From: Saccharothrix sp. NRRL B-16314
Lineage (GTDB): Bacteria > Actinomycetota > Actinomycetes > Mycobacteriales > Pseudonocardiaceae
Reading direction: 5' to 3'
Length of the DNA: 64,000 nt
NCBI RefSeq assembly: GCF_000716595.1
Contig: NZ_JNXC01000040.1
Location: 62,001 to 126,000 of the forward strand
Program-made: the position numbers and the translations under genes
Notes under the pieces: model-generated
The model's database searches: none
Seen by the model: the letters and a program-made list of their open reading frames with translations, nothing else
Told to the model about the DNA's origin: nothing
Shown: positions 30,201 to 38,200 of the stretch, piece by piece
Position numbering within the stretch: the first letter of the stretch is position 1
Layout: each line of letters opens with the position of its first letter

Positions 30201-30751
30201 GAGCGGGTGAAGTTGTACCACTCCTCGGTGCGCGTCCACCGGTCCGGCAGCGCCGCGCCGGACGGGTGCTTGCGGTCGGCGACCTTGGCGGTGCCGGACA
30301 CCGTGGCCGAGTGCTGCGTCATGGTCGCGCCGAGCATCTGGTCCCACCACGGGAACTGCTGCTCGACGTTCATGTCCGTCGCGTTGTGGATCGCGACGAA
30401 GCCGCCGCCGGCGCGCATGTACTTCTGCGCCGCGGCGCGCTGGGAGTCGTTGTCCCACACCATGCCGGAGGTCTGGAGCATGACGACCACGTCGAACGTG
30501 GCCAGGGCCGCGTCGTTGAAGACCGACGAGTCCTCGCTCTTGGTCAGCTCCCACGTGTTCTGGGCGGCGAGCTGCTCGAACATGGTGATCCCGGCGGGGA
30601 TCGAGTCGTGTCGGTAAGCCCCGGCGGCGGTCTTGCTGAACAGCAGGACGTGGAAGCCTTCGGGGTGCGCGGGCGCCGGCGCGGTGGCCAGCCCCGTCAT
30701 CACCAACGCGCTACCTATGATCGACAGCAGGCGCGCGAATCTGTGTCGCAT
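27281..30751 (-). CDS. Giant secreted ThuA-GSDH-PKD-CBM6-CBM13 protein
   Basis: A 1156-residue secreted multidomain protein. Order: signal peptide (1-28); ThuA-like class I amidotransferase-fold domain (about 30-250; HVLLFSKTAAGAYRHDSIPAG, GFVAIHNATDM); six-bladed glucose/sorbosone dehydrogenase domain, a PQQ-dependent type (about 265-690; GLALDPNF, NDLRGKILRIHP, YAMGFRNPFRFSVHP, YGWPYC); PKD domain (704-785); an immunoglobulin-like segment; CBM6 (about 897-1023); ricin-type CBM13 (1037-1156). ATG 30751 has GGAG 5 nt upstream. It should oxidise a sugar or glycan at the cell exterior; substrate and cofactor are untested. The 38201 and 41094 genes contain the same parts as separate proteins. 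Confidence 0.88.
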   Translation of the reverse strand: MRHRFARLLSIIGSALVMTGLATAPAPAHPEGFHVLLFSKTAAGAYRHDSIPAGITMFEQLAAQNTWELTKSEDSSVFNDAALATFDVVVMLQTSGMVWDNDSQRAAAQKYMRAGGGFVAIHNATDMNVEQQFPWWDQMLGATMTQHSATVSGTAKVADRKHPSGAALPDRWTRTEEWYNFTRSVRGNAHVLVTADETTYDPGSSRMGYDHPISWCRNFEGGRLWTTAMGHQASSYSESLFREHVKGGVESAGGKVQADCGPTSWGSFEKVTLDDNTVGPAELDVAKDGRVFYAEYGGKVKVYRPDARTTVTAATLSVYTGGEDGLTGLALDPNFATTKWIYLMYSPAGGGEDIARVSRFTVNGDTLDMSSERILMKVPSSRQAPEPGHTGGYIAFGPNGNLYIGTGDDVQPHRSDGYAPIDERPGWSSNDVQATAANTNDLRGKILRIHPETNGTYTIPSGNMFAPGTARTKPEIYAMGFRNPFRFSVHPTTGAIYAADYGPDAANDNANRGPGGTVEWNVITSPGFYGWPYCIGDNIPFNDYNFATGQSGAKFDCARPVNNSPNNTGLTELPAARKAEVWYGNGANGNKFPEMGSPSGGEAPGAFPIYQYDANNPSQTKFPSYFDQTPFFGDWSRNRMWEFRVGQDGKLLKINDFLSNLSFKSPLDMKFGPDGAMYLLEWGSGYGRDNPDSGLYRIDYKSGDRSPTATATATPTSGSSPLTVRFSSAGSGDPEGGPVTYRWEFGDGGTSTEANPSHTYTAKGQFNAKLTVTDAGGKSGVGSVVVTSGNTAPTVNLSIPDGGMFGWGDSIPYTVAVTDPEDGTVDCGRVTTTPALGHDQHGHDLSPIPGCTGTLKAETDSAHANLNSFWVAASRYTDNGTTGVPALEGSRKVLLQPKRKQAEYFTGSSGVRVVSQSGAESGGRVGDIGTNDWISFKPYNFTGINQVSVRLSSPSGGGSVEFRAGSPTGALIATVQVPSTGGWDNYVSTSAVNVTDPGGTTELFMVFRTGTSSFDVDSMTFTGAGVGTPGTGGGTGRIVGVGGKCVDVNGNSSTDGAKVQLWTCNGGANQTWTRTGQTFQALGKCLNVNGGSTADGALVQLWSCNGSAAQNWSAQSDGTLRNGSKCLDANGGSSADGTQLIIWTCNGGTNQRWTLP

Positions 30752-30890
30752 GGCCACTCCTCTGGGGCACTTGAAGGCGACTGAAGGGATTACGCGGCGG
30801 CGGTGTGCGGGAAGGGCGTCGGTGTCCGGCGGCGGTCACCGGAACCGGTGGTCGACGTACGAGTGCGGCGGCACCCCGGCGGACGAGGGT

Positions 30891-30925
30891 CGAGCCGGCG
30901 CGGTGCACGGCACCGCGCCGGCTCG
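30891..30925. other. Perfect 16-bp hairpin with 3-nt loop upstream of the ThuA-GSDH gene
   Basis: Arms 30891-30906 and 30910-30925 pair perfectly around ACG. It lies in the 471-bp gap (30752-31222) between the ThuA-GSDH start and the GntR stop, about 140 nt before the ThuA-GSDH start codon. It could be an attenuator, a leader structure or a relic terminator. A palindrome TACATGTA at 31098-31105 in the same gap may be a regulator site. No gene is seen in the gap. Confidence 0.5.
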
Positions 30926-31158
30926 GATTCGGATTCCAGTCCGCTCGATCGCACCACGGGCTGTCGACCGCGGTGGGGCTCAGGGGGCTTCACCGGGGGA
31001 GGCGGACTCGTCCACCGTCAGCGGACGATGATCGAACCCGTCGACGAGCAGACATGAGCGCTCCCTCGGTGCGTCATTGCCCGGGTGCTGGATGTCATAC
31101 ATGTACTCGTACGTTCGAGGCGATTTGTAGCACACATCCGCCGAACGAGTCCAGACAC

Positions 31159-31196
31159 CAAGGGCACCCCACCGTCATGGACGAGGGGTGCCCCTG
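31159..31196. terminator. Hairpin after the second GntR gene
   Basis: A 12-bp stem with one mismatch (31159-31170 with 31185-31196) lies directly beyond the GntR stop codon at 31223. Confidence 0.65.
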
Positions 31197-31222
31197 GTCG
31201 ATCAGTCGAGGGTGCCGGTGCG

Positions 31223-31996
31223 TCAGCCGAAGAGGCGGCGCTGGATCTCGCGGCGGTAGTCCTGCAGGGTGTTGTCGATGTGGACGGCGGCGGCGGTGGC
31301 GGCGGCTTCGACGTCGCCGTCGCGGATCGCCTGGTAGATCGCGAGGTGCTCCTCGACGGCCTCGGCCGCGTGTCCGCCGACGGTGCCGTGCAGCCCGATG
31401 GTGCTGGACTGCCGTTGCAGGCGGCGGGCTTCACGCACGGCGGCCACGAGGAACTGGTTGTGGGACGCCTCGGCGACGGCGAGGTGGAAGTCCTCGTCGC
31501 CGCGTTCGAACAGCACGGCCTGACCGGTCACGTGGCCCTGCCGGCAGGTGTCCGCGGCGGCGCCGATGGCGCGCAGCTCGGCGGGGGTGGCGTGGGTCGC
31601 GGCCAGGCGGCTGGCCGCGGTTTCCTGCACGCGGCGGAACTCGAAGAGCATGTAGACGTGGTCGAGGTTGGTGGGCAGGAAGAAGCCGCCCCACCGGGAG
31701 GAGCCGAGCATGCCCTCGTCGTCCGCCACGTAAAGCCCTCGGCCCTTGTGCGCGCGCACCCGACCGATCGCGGAGAGGATCTTGACGGCTTCCCGCACGA
31801 CCGTGCGGCTGGTGCCCATCCGCGCGGCCAGCTCGTTCTCGGTCGGCATCCGGTCGCCCGGCTGCAACCCCAGCTCGGCGATCAGCTGGAGGATCTGCTC
31901 GGAGACGAGCTCGTAGCCCGGTCGGTACGGACCGGGCGCGGGGGTGGTGCCCGGTTCCCCGGTCGGGTCGCCCGGCACAAGTGCGCGATCCGTCAA
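31223..31996 (-). CDS. GntR family transcriptional regulator (FadR/FCD subfamily), second copy
   Basis: A 257-residue regulator with an unusual 28-residue Pro-rich N-terminus (PGDPTGEPGTTPAPGP) before the winged helix-turn-helix (YELVSEQILQLIAELGLQPG; LAARMGTSRTVVREAVKIL; KGRGLYVAD). The FCD domain (about 100-250) has the usual metal-site pattern (FEFRRVQETAASRLA; DEDFHLAVAEASHNQ; EHLAIYQAIRDGD). The start is TTG 31996, supported by AAGGAG 5 nt upstream. It lies 221 bp downstream of larA on the same strand and upstream of the ThuA-GSDH gene, either of which it could control. It is only distantly similar to the regulator at 3819. Confidence 0.88.
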   Translation of the reverse strand: MTDRALVPGDPTGEPGTTPAPGPYRPGYELVSEQILQLIAELGLQPGDRMPTENELAARMGTSRTVVREAVKILSAIGRVRAHKGRGLYVADDEGMLGSSRWGGFFLPTNLDHVYMLFEFRRVQETAASRLAATHATPAELRAIGAAADTCRQGHVTGQAVLFERGDEDFHLAVAEASHNQFLVAAVREARRLQRQSSTIGLHGTVGGHAAEAVEEHLAIYQAIRDGDVEAAATAAAVHIDNTLQDYRREIQRRLFG

Positions 31997-32217
31997 CGCC
32001 GCTCCTTAATGACGGTTCGCCAGAAGAGTATGACGGCTCACCGTTGTCCACCCAGCCTACATCCGGCCAGGCGACCGGCGGCGCGCTTGCGTCGCGGTGC
32101 CCGGCACTGCACGTCAGGGTGGATCGTACTCGGCGCTAACGATCCGCGGGCGACGGGGTGCGGATAAGCATGCTCATTTCGCCCGAGTGGCCTCCCGTTC
32201 CGGGGCGAGCGCGCCGG

Positions 32218-33498
32218 TCACCGCGCACCGCCCGCCAAGTAGGGGATGGTCTGGGGACCTTCCGGGAGGACGCACACGCGCGCTCCGGGACCGGCGTCGG
32301 CGAGCGCACGGGCGACGGTGGCCGAGATGTCGTCGGTCTGCTCGAGGTGGGCCGCGGCGAGGTCGGCGTCGCTCAGGAACGAGGTGTGCATGACGACCCG
32401 GCAGGTGGACTGGATGCGGGCCTGGATCTGCACCTGCCACTGGTCCGGAACGGTGTCGACGCGCGCGCTGATGTCCTCGAACAGCGCCTTGGGCGACGGG
32501 GCGGAGGCAAGCACCCGGCGGTAGGAGCCGTGGTCGGGGAAGCCGTCCCGGCACTCCGCCGCGCACACGATCGTGCCGCCGGGCCGGACGACCTGGTGCG
32601 CCGCGGACATCCCCTTGACGGCCTGGTAGAGGTTCTGGTCCAGCGGGAAGCCGGAGTTCGTGGTCACGACCACGTCGAACGGCGCGTCGACGGGCCGCAT
32701 CGCCATCCGCTTCGCCACGGCGGTCGCGGCGGCGTGCATCGGCAGCAGGTCGCCGCCGAACGCCGCCACGACCTCCTTGTCCCGGTTCAGCACCACGTCC
32801 AGCGAGAAGGTGGTCCCGGTGGCCGCGGCGATCGCCCGGACGTCGTCGTGGACGGGGTTGCCGCGGGTGATGCCCCAGGTGGCGCGCGGATCACCGATCC
32901 GGGCCGCGTCGTGCAGCACCAGCACGGTCTCCAGCGCGGCGAGCCCCGGCGCGACCATCTTCGGGCCGCCGGAGAAGCCCGCGAAGAAGTGCGGTTCCAC
33001 GAAGCCCGTGGTGATGCGGACGTCCGCGTCCACCCACTCGCGGTTCAGCCACACCGGCACGCCGTTGCCGTGCGTGCCGACCCACGTCAACCGGTCGCGG
33101 TCCCGCGCGTCGTGGTTGACGATCCGCACGGAGTCCACGACTTCGTCGCCGAACATCCGTCGCAGCTCGTCCTCGTCGTTGCCGCGGTGCGTCCCGGTGG
33201 CCACCAGGACCACCACGTCTTCGAGGCGCACGATCCCGTCGAGCTCCGCGAGGACGGCGGGGATCATCAGCTGCCGCGGTTGCGGCCGGGTGCCGTCGCA
33301 CGCCGAGATCGCCACCGTCTGGCCGGGGCGCACGCGGTCGCGCAACGGAGGTCCGGCGACGGGGGAGCGCAGCGCCGCGCGCAGGACGTCGACCTGATCC
33401 GCCGCGGCGTCGTGGTGCACGGGTTCGACCACGGTGGTGGCCGCCGGGTCGAGGTGGATGTCGAGCCCGGTGTCCCCGTAGGCGAGACGCACCTTCAC
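32218..33498 (-). CDS. larA: LarA-type nickel-pincer racemase/epimerase
   Basis: A 426-residue member of the lactate racemase family, which moves a hydride to and from a nickel-pincer cofactor to invert an alpha-hydroxy acid. The cofactor and catalytic residues line up with L. plantarum LarA: Asp and Arg in CDGTRPQP, His in ATGTHRGN, His and the cofactor-linked Lys in EPHFFAGFSGGPK. Length equals the family norm (about 424). GTG 33498 overlaps the lactonase stop by 4 nt (GTGA). The family also includes malate, hydroxyglutarate and gluconate 2-epimerising enzymes, so lactate is not certain. Being in one operon with L-fuconolactonase points to a fucose-derived hydroxy acid, either L-fuconate or L-lactate. 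Confidence 0.9.
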   Translation of the reverse strand: MKVRLAYGDTGLDIHLDPAATTVVEPVHHDAAADQVDVLRAALRSPVAGPPLRDRVRPGQTVAISACDGTRPQPRQLMIPAVLAELDGIVRLEDVVVLVATGTHRGNDEDELRRMFGDEVVDSVRIVNHDARDRDRLTWVGTHGNGVPVWLNREWVDADVRITTGFVEPHFFAGFSGGPKMVAPGLAALETVLVLHDAARIGDPRATWGITRGNPVHDDVRAIAAATGTTFSLDVVLNRDKEVVAAFGGDLLPMHAAATAVAKRMAMRPVDAPFDVVVTTNSGFPLDQNLYQAVKGMSAAHQVVRPGGTIVCAAECRDGFPDHGSYRRVLASAPSPKALFEDISARVDTVPDQWQVQIQARIQSTCRVVMHTSFLSDADLAAAHLEQTDDISATVARALADAGPGARVCVLPEGPQTIPYLAGGAR

Positions 33499-34388
33499 AG
33501 TCGTTCCCCCGGCAGTCGGTAGACGCGCGCGGCCGTGCTGCCGAACACCTCGTCGCGCTCGGCGGGGGTCAGCCCGGCGGTCAGGCCCTCGGCCGCCGCG
33601 ACGACCTCCTCGTAGGAGCCCGCGAGCAGGCAGACCGGCCAGTCGGAGCCGAACATCACCCGGGACGGGCCGAACGCGTCCAGCGCCACGTCGGCGTACG
33701 GGCGCAGGTCCGCCACCGTCCACCCGACCGGGTCCGCCTCGGTGACCATGCCCGACAACTTGCAGGTGACGTTCGGCTCGGCGGCGAGTTCGCGGAGGTG
33801 GGACGCCCACGGTTCGAGGTCGCCGGAGGCGATCGGGGGCTTCGACAGGTGGTCCAGCACGAACGTCGCCCCGGGCAGCGCGCGGACGGTCTCGATCGCC
33901 GCCGGCAACTGGTGCACGAGGGTGAGCAGGTCGTAGGCCAGGCCCGCCTCGGCGACCGCGCGCAGCCCGCGCCGGACGTCGGGCCGGGCCAGCCAACGCG
34001 GGTCCGGCTCTCCCTGCACGAGGTGCCGCACGCCGACGAGGAGGTCGCCGCCGGGACCGGCGCGCAGGTCGGCCAGCACGTCACCGATGCCCGGGTCGGT
34101 GAGGTCGACCCACCCGACGACACCCGCCACCAGCCCTGCGCCCTCGTCGGCCGCCAGGGCCAGGAACTCCGCCGTCTCCTCGACGTCGGGGACGACCTGG
34201 ACCAGGACCGTCCGGTCGATCTCCGCCACCGCGGCGACGGACGACAGGTCGTCGAGGGTGAAGTCGCGGCGGATCGGGGTGAGGTCCGCTCCGTTCAGCC
34301 AGTCGTGGGCGCGACGGCTCGGCCCCGTCCGGGTCGGCGTGCCCGGCAGGAGCCGCCAGAGGTGGTGGTGGGCGTCGATCCGGGTCAT
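33495..34388 (-). CDS. L-fucono-1,5-lactonase (amidohydrolase, COG3618)
   Basis: Hydrolyses L-fuconolactone to L-fuconate. The 297-residue amidohydrolase shows the N-terminal metal motif IDAHHHLWRL, a central VRHLVQGE, FVLDHLSKPP, a CKLSGM strand and the C-terminal FGSDWPVC, all typical of COG3618 sugar lactonases (L-fuconolactone or L-rhamnonolactone). ATG 34388 has GGAG 5 nt upstream. It is the first gene of a two-gene operon with larA. The upstream operator at 34488-34507 is nearly identical to the one in front of gntR-larBCE. Fucose is favoured over rhamnose because fucD and a GH95 fucosidase gene are also present. Confidence 0.88.
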   Translation of the reverse strand: MTRIDAHHHLWRLLPGTPTRTGPSRRAHDWLNGADLTPIRRDFTLDDLSSVAAVAEIDRTVLVQVVPDVEETAEFLALAADEGAGLVAGVVGWVDLTDPGIGDVLADLRAGPGGDLLVGVRHLVQGEPDPRWLARPDVRRGLRAVAEAGLAYDLLTLVHQLPAAIETVRALPGATFVLDHLSKPPIASGDLEPWASHLRELAAEPNVTCKLSGMVTEADPVGWTVADLRPYADVALDAFGPSRVMFGSDWPVCLLAGSYEEVVAAAEGLTAGLTPAERDEVFGSTAARVYRLPGERL

Positions 34389-34487
34389 ATGGTCTCCACG
34401 GCAGGTCGTCGGCCGCACTGGGTTCGGCGGGGTGGCGGCCGGCCACGAGCAACGCGGTCGAGGTCGGACGCCGCACGAGCGCGGCGA

Positions 34488-34507
34488 AGGTTAGCAATAC
34501 ATCCCAC
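34488..34507 (-). promoter_or_regulatory. GntR-type operator/promoter of the lactonase-larA operon
   Basis: On the minus strand the sequence reads GTGGGATGTATTGCTAACCT, 18 of 20 bases the same as at 3760-3779 and 61652-61671, with TAACCT in the -10 position. An upstream ACCC-rich arm (near 34516-34524) gives a partial inverted repeat. The rest of the gap 34389-34687 contains no gene. Confidence 0.7.
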
Positions 34508-34687
34508 CTCATCGGAAGGGTGGGTCATGCGCTCGGCGACGTCCGACACCGCGTATTGCCTACTGGGCCTTGCTGTTGGTCTCACACGAGCCGTCCTACG
34601 ACTCGCGTGTCGCCACCGTGATCCGGCGGATTGATCCTATGTCTTGTCGGTGAAGGTGGACTGCGGCCCGGCCAGGAACAGCGACGG

Positions 34688-37543
34688 TCAGGCGCGCTGG
34701 AGCAGGAAGCGCTGGTTGGTGTTGCCGGTGAGCGACCACTGCGAGATGCGGGCGCCATCGGCCGTCGAGGCGGACCACACGTCCATCGCGAGGCCGCTCT
34801 GCTGGTTGACCACGCTGACCACACCGCCGCCGTGGTCGACCAGCCGCCACAGCTGGTTCGACGTGCCCGCATCGCGCTGCTGGGTGATGTCGGTGCCGCT
34901 GCCGCTGCCGGCCTGGAGCACCAGCCCGCTGTGCCGGGCCCGGATGCGGTAGTGGTCGCCCGAGGGCAGGAAGTCGAACTGCTGGTTGAGGCCGCTGGTG
35001 GCCGGCCACTGGACCAGCGTGGCGCCGGCGGCGGTCGAGGCTCCGTTGACGTCGGCCCGCTTGCCGCTGTGCTGCGCGACGAGGTGGTAGTTCACGCCGG
35101 GCTCGACCAGCGCCGGTTGCCCCTGGGCGGTCACCCGGTAGGTGTGGCCCGCCTGCCCGGTGAACCGGATCAGGTCGGACTCCAGCCGCTCCGGCTGGAC
35201 CGCGGCGCCACTGGTCACGTCCTGCAGCGCGTAGGTGCCGGTGAACGCCCGGCTGCGGACCTTGACGGCGCCGTCGCGGTCGGGCTTGACGGTGAGCTCC
35301 CTGGCCACACCGCCGCTCCACGTGGCGCCCACCGTGTAACCACCCCGGCCGCGCAGGCCGTCGACCTTGCCGGCCGGCCAGGCGGGCGGCAGCGCGGGCA
35401 GCAGGTGCAGCTCGCCGTTGTGGCTGTGCAGCAGCATCTCGGCGATGCCGGACGTCGCGCCGAAGTTGCCGTCGATCTGGAACGGCGGGTGCAGGTCGAA
35501 CATGTTCGGCGCGAGCCGGTCCGGCGTCACCAGTGAGCGGATCAGGTCGTGCGCCCGGCCGCCCTCCTCCATCCGCGCCCAGTAGTTGATCTTCCACGCG
35601 AGTGACCAACCGGTGCCGGCGTCGCCGCGCAGCTGGAGGGTGCGGCGGGCGGCCTCGAACAGCTGGGGCGTGCCCCGCTTGGTGATCTGGTTGCTCGGGT
35701 GCAGGCCGTACAGGTGCGAGACGTGCCGGTGGTTCGGCTCGGTCTCGACCCAGTCGTACAGCCACTCCATGACGTTGCCCCGGGAGCCGACCCGCGTCGG
35801 TGCGAGCCGCTGGCTCGTCGAGCGGACCCGCGACCTGAAGTCGGCGTCCACGCCCAGCACCTCCGAGGCGCGGGCGCAGCCGTCGAACAGGTCGCGCAGG
35901 ATCTGCATGTCCATCGTGGGACCGGCGCACACGCTGGCGTTCGCGTGGTGGGGCAGCTCCGGCGAGTTCGACGGGTTGGTGACCAGCCACTTCAGCGTCG
36001 GTTCCTCCACCAGGGTGTCGAGGAAGAACTGGACGGCGCCCTTCACCGCGGGGTAGTAGGTCCGCAGGAACTCGACGTCGCCGGTGAACAGGTAGTGGTC
36101 CCAGACCATGGTGGCGAGCCACGCGCCACCGGTCTGCCACATGCCCCAGAGCGCGCCGTCGACCACCGAGGAGCCGCGCCACCCGTCGGTGTTGTGGTGG
36201 GTGACCCAGCCACCGGCCCCGTACTGGGCCCTCGCGGTGCGGGCGCCGGTCGCGGTGAGGTCGTTGATCATGCGGAACACCGGCTCGTAGCACTCGGCGA
36301 GGTTGGTCGAGTCGGTCGGCCAGTAGTTCATCGGCAGGTTGGCGTTGATGGTGTACTTCGAGTCCCACGCCGGGGTCAGCTGGTCGTTCCAGATGCCCTG
36401 GAGGTTGGCGGGCTGGGTGCCCGGCCGCGACGACGAGATCAGCAGGTACCGGCCGTACTGGAAGAGCAGCGCGGAGAACTGGGGGTCGACGGTGCTGCCG
36501 TGCTGGGCGATCCGGACGTCGGTCGGCTGGTCCGCCGCCGCGGTGCGGCCGAGGTCGATCGTGGCCCGCCCGAACAGCTGCCGGTAGTCCGCCACGTGCC
36601 GGCTGCGCAGCACGTCGTACGCCGTGCCCTGCGCGCCGTTCAGGCGACCGCGGGCGATGCCCTGGTAGTCGCCGGCCACGTTCCGGTAGTCGACGTAGCT
36701 GGTGCCGATCGAGATCAGCAGCGTCACGCTGGTGGCGTTGGACACCCGCAGCGTGCCGCCGGAGCTGCTGGTGCTGCCGCCCTCGGCGATCGCCTTGGCC
36801 AGCACGAGGAACCGGACGGCGCCGGTGATGCCCCGGTGGTCACCGGACCGGCCGTCCAACCCGATCGTCGTGCCGTCGGGGCTCGACGCCGTCGCCCGCT
36901 GCGGTGTGCTGAACGAGGCGGTGAACGAGATCGACCCGGGCGTCTCGGCCGTCAGGCGCACGGCGATGACCTGGTCCGGCGCGCTGGCGATCACCTCGCG
37001 CTGGTACCGGACGTTGTTCGCCACGTAGGTCACCGCGGTCGTGGCGGTGGTCAGGTCGAGCCACCGCTGGTAACCGGACAGCCCGCTCGCGGTGGGGAAC
37101 GTGAGCCTGAGGTCGCCCACGGTCTGGTAGGCCAGCTGCGCGGCCGGGCTGCCGAGCATCGTCCGGTCGATGAGCGCCTGCGCCTCGGTCCACCGGTTCG
37201 CGAACACCAGTCGCCTGATCTCCGCCAGGGCGCTCGCGCCCTGCGGGTTGGTGTAGTCGTGCGGCCCGCCCGCCCAGACCGTGTCCTCGTTGAGCTGCAA
37301 CCGCTCCGTGTCGACGTTGCCGAAGACCATGGCGCCGAGCCGGCCGTTGCCGACGGGCAGCGCGCGCAGCCACTCCGTGCCGGCCTGCTCGTCGTACCAC
37401 AGCGCGAGGTCGTCGACCGCCTGCACTTCGGGCGGCGCGGTCGACCCGGCACGGGCCACCGCCGTCCACCCGCCCGGCATCATCAGGGCTCCGGCGCTCG
37501 CCGCGCCGAACTTCATCAGGCGCCTGCGTGGCAAATCCGACAT
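34688..37543 (-). CDS. Secreted GH95 alpha-L-fucosidase with C-terminal CBM13
   Basis: A 951-residue secreted enzyme that releases terminal L-fucose from glycans such as xyloglucan. A twin-arginine-like signal (RRRLMKFGAASAGALMM, residues 6-22) is followed by the GH95 N-terminal beta domain (ALPVGNGRLGAMVFG; LQLNEDTVWAGGPHDY). The alpha6/alpha6 barrel carries the conserved Asn/Asp motif NLQGIWNDQLTPAWDSKYT and the likely acid Glu in NPSNSPEL. A ricin-type CBM13 occupies about 812-951. GGAGG 8 nt before ATG 37543. Promoter and box (37661-37723) match those of the GH62, GSDH and GH6 genes. It lies upstream of the fuconolactonase-larA operon, matching release of fucose with its catabolism. Confidence 0.93.
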   Translation of the reverse strand: MSDLPRRRLMKFGAASAGALMMPGGWTAVARAGSTAPPEVQAVDDLALWYDEQAGTEWLRALPVGNGRLGAMVFGNVDTERLQLNEDTVWAGGPHDYTNPQGASALAEIRRLVFANRWTEAQALIDRTMLGSPAAQLAYQTVGDLRLTFPTASGLSGYQRWLDLTTATTAVTYVANNVRYQREVIASAPDQVIAVRLTAETPGSISFTASFSTPQRATASSPDGTTIGLDGRSGDHRGITGAVRFLVLAKAIAEGGSTSSSGGTLRVSNATSVTLLISIGTSYVDYRNVAGDYQGIARGRLNGAQGTAYDVLRSRHVADYRQLFGRATIDLGRTAAADQPTDVRIAQHGSTVDPQFSALLFQYGRYLLISSSRPGTQPANLQGIWNDQLTPAWDSKYTINANLPMNYWPTDSTNLAECYEPVFRMINDLTATGARTARAQYGAGGWVTHHNTDGWRGSSVVDGALWGMWQTGGAWLATMVWDHYLFTGDVEFLRTYYPAVKGAVQFFLDTLVEEPTLKWLVTNPSNSPELPHHANASVCAGPTMDMQILRDLFDGCARASEVLGVDADFRSRVRSTSQRLAPTRVGSRGNVMEWLYDWVETEPNHRHVSHLYGLHPSNQITKRGTPQLFEAARRTLQLRGDAGTGWSLAWKINYWARMEEGGRAHDLIRSLVTPDRLAPNMFDLHPPFQIDGNFGATSGIAEMLLHSHNGELHLLPALPPAWPAGKVDGLRGRGGYTVGATWSGGVARELTVKPDRDGAVKVRSRAFTGTYALQDVTSGAAVQPERLESDLIRFTGQAGHTYRVTAQGQPALVEPGVNYHLVAQHSGKRADVNGASTAAGATLVQWPATSGLNQQFDFLPSGDHYRIRARHSGLVLQAGSGSGTDITQQRDAGTSNQLWRLVDHGGGVVSVVNQQSGLAMDVWSASTADGARISQWSLTGNTNQRFLLQRA

Positions 37544-37660
37544 GCTGGACCCTCCAGAGTGGACGGTGCTGGACCGGGAGCGGGACACGACTGTCCTCAG
37601 TGGCCGGTGGACCGCCGGATCGGGTCGCGAGGTCCACGGCTCGACCGAAGCCCTCGGGGC

Positions 37661-37723
37661 AACGTAGCCGGCGGCGAACGGCGCCGTCAATGCCATCCGG
37701 CCGATCGGTGTTAGCGATAACAC
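37661..37723 (-). promoter_or_regulatory. GH95 promoter with upstream box
   Basis: On the minus strand GTGTTATCGCTAACAC (37723-37708, palindromic 6-bp arms) is followed after 17 nt by TTGACG (37690-37685), an 18-nt spacer and TACGTT (37666-37661). The layout matches the promoters at 8473, 37766 and 57771. Confidence 0.65.
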
Positions 37724-37765
37724 GAGCTGGCCCCGCCTGCTGACCTTGCCGAATGGCCATCGCTC

Positions 37766-37827
37766 GTTAGCGCTAACAATTTTAGCAACGCAGAACGTTG
37801 ACGCCCCGACTCGTCGGTGGCTACGGT
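37766..37827 (+). promoter_or_regulatory. GSDH gene promoter with perfect GTTAGCGCTAAC box
   Basis: A perfect 12-bp palindrome (37766-37777, extended by AA) is followed after 18 nt by TTGACG (37798-37803), an 18-nt spacer and TACGGT (37822-37827). The downstream leader is about 370 nt long and contains a possible 38-codon frame from ATG 37916. No other gene is seen in 37544-38200. Confidence 0.7.
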
Positions 37828-38125
37828 GCGGGGACAGCTCCGGGGAGGCCCGCGGTTCCAGGCGGGTGGCCCGGCCGCGCCCGTCGACGATGACGTGACG
37901 AGGGGGCTCTTCGATGCGACGACCACGCTGTGGTGCAACGGGTGCCGTGTTCCGACCGGCGCACCCGCCCGGTCGCGGTCGCTCGGCCGGTCGAGCCCCG
38001 GTGATGTTCAGTCCATTGAGGACATAACGCGCGCGCCGCCCGTGCGGCCGGCGGAGTCGTTGCTTTAGCCGATCATTAGCACTTAGCCTGCGCCGGAAAT
38101 CCATCGGAATTCCCCGAGCACGACT

Positions 38126-38137
38126 GGGAGCGCTCCC
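38126..38137. promoter_or_regulatory. CebR-type box GGGAGCGCTCCC in the GSDH leader
   Basis: A perfect 12-bp palindrome inside CTGGGAGCGCTCCCGGAAGC, 64 bp before the start codon. It matches the TGGGAGCGCTCCCA operator bound by the cello-oligosaccharide sensor CebR in Streptomyces. The same string occurs at 57944-57963 before the GH6 gene. Confidence 0.75.
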
Positions 38138-38200
38138 GGAAGCCGCTCGCGATCGTGTCGAAGCCCCCTGTCAGCTGAGATCAAAGGGTGTGAGCCTGCC

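Noticed and set aside
27281..30751. PQQ biosynthesis genes to accompany the dehydrogenases
   Set aside because: None were found in the window; the cofactor supply has to be checked in the rest of the genome.
32218..33498. Calling the LarA homologue a lactate racemase outright
   Set aside because: The family has several hydroxy-acid substrates and the operon context points to fucose-derived acids, so only the reaction type is assigned.
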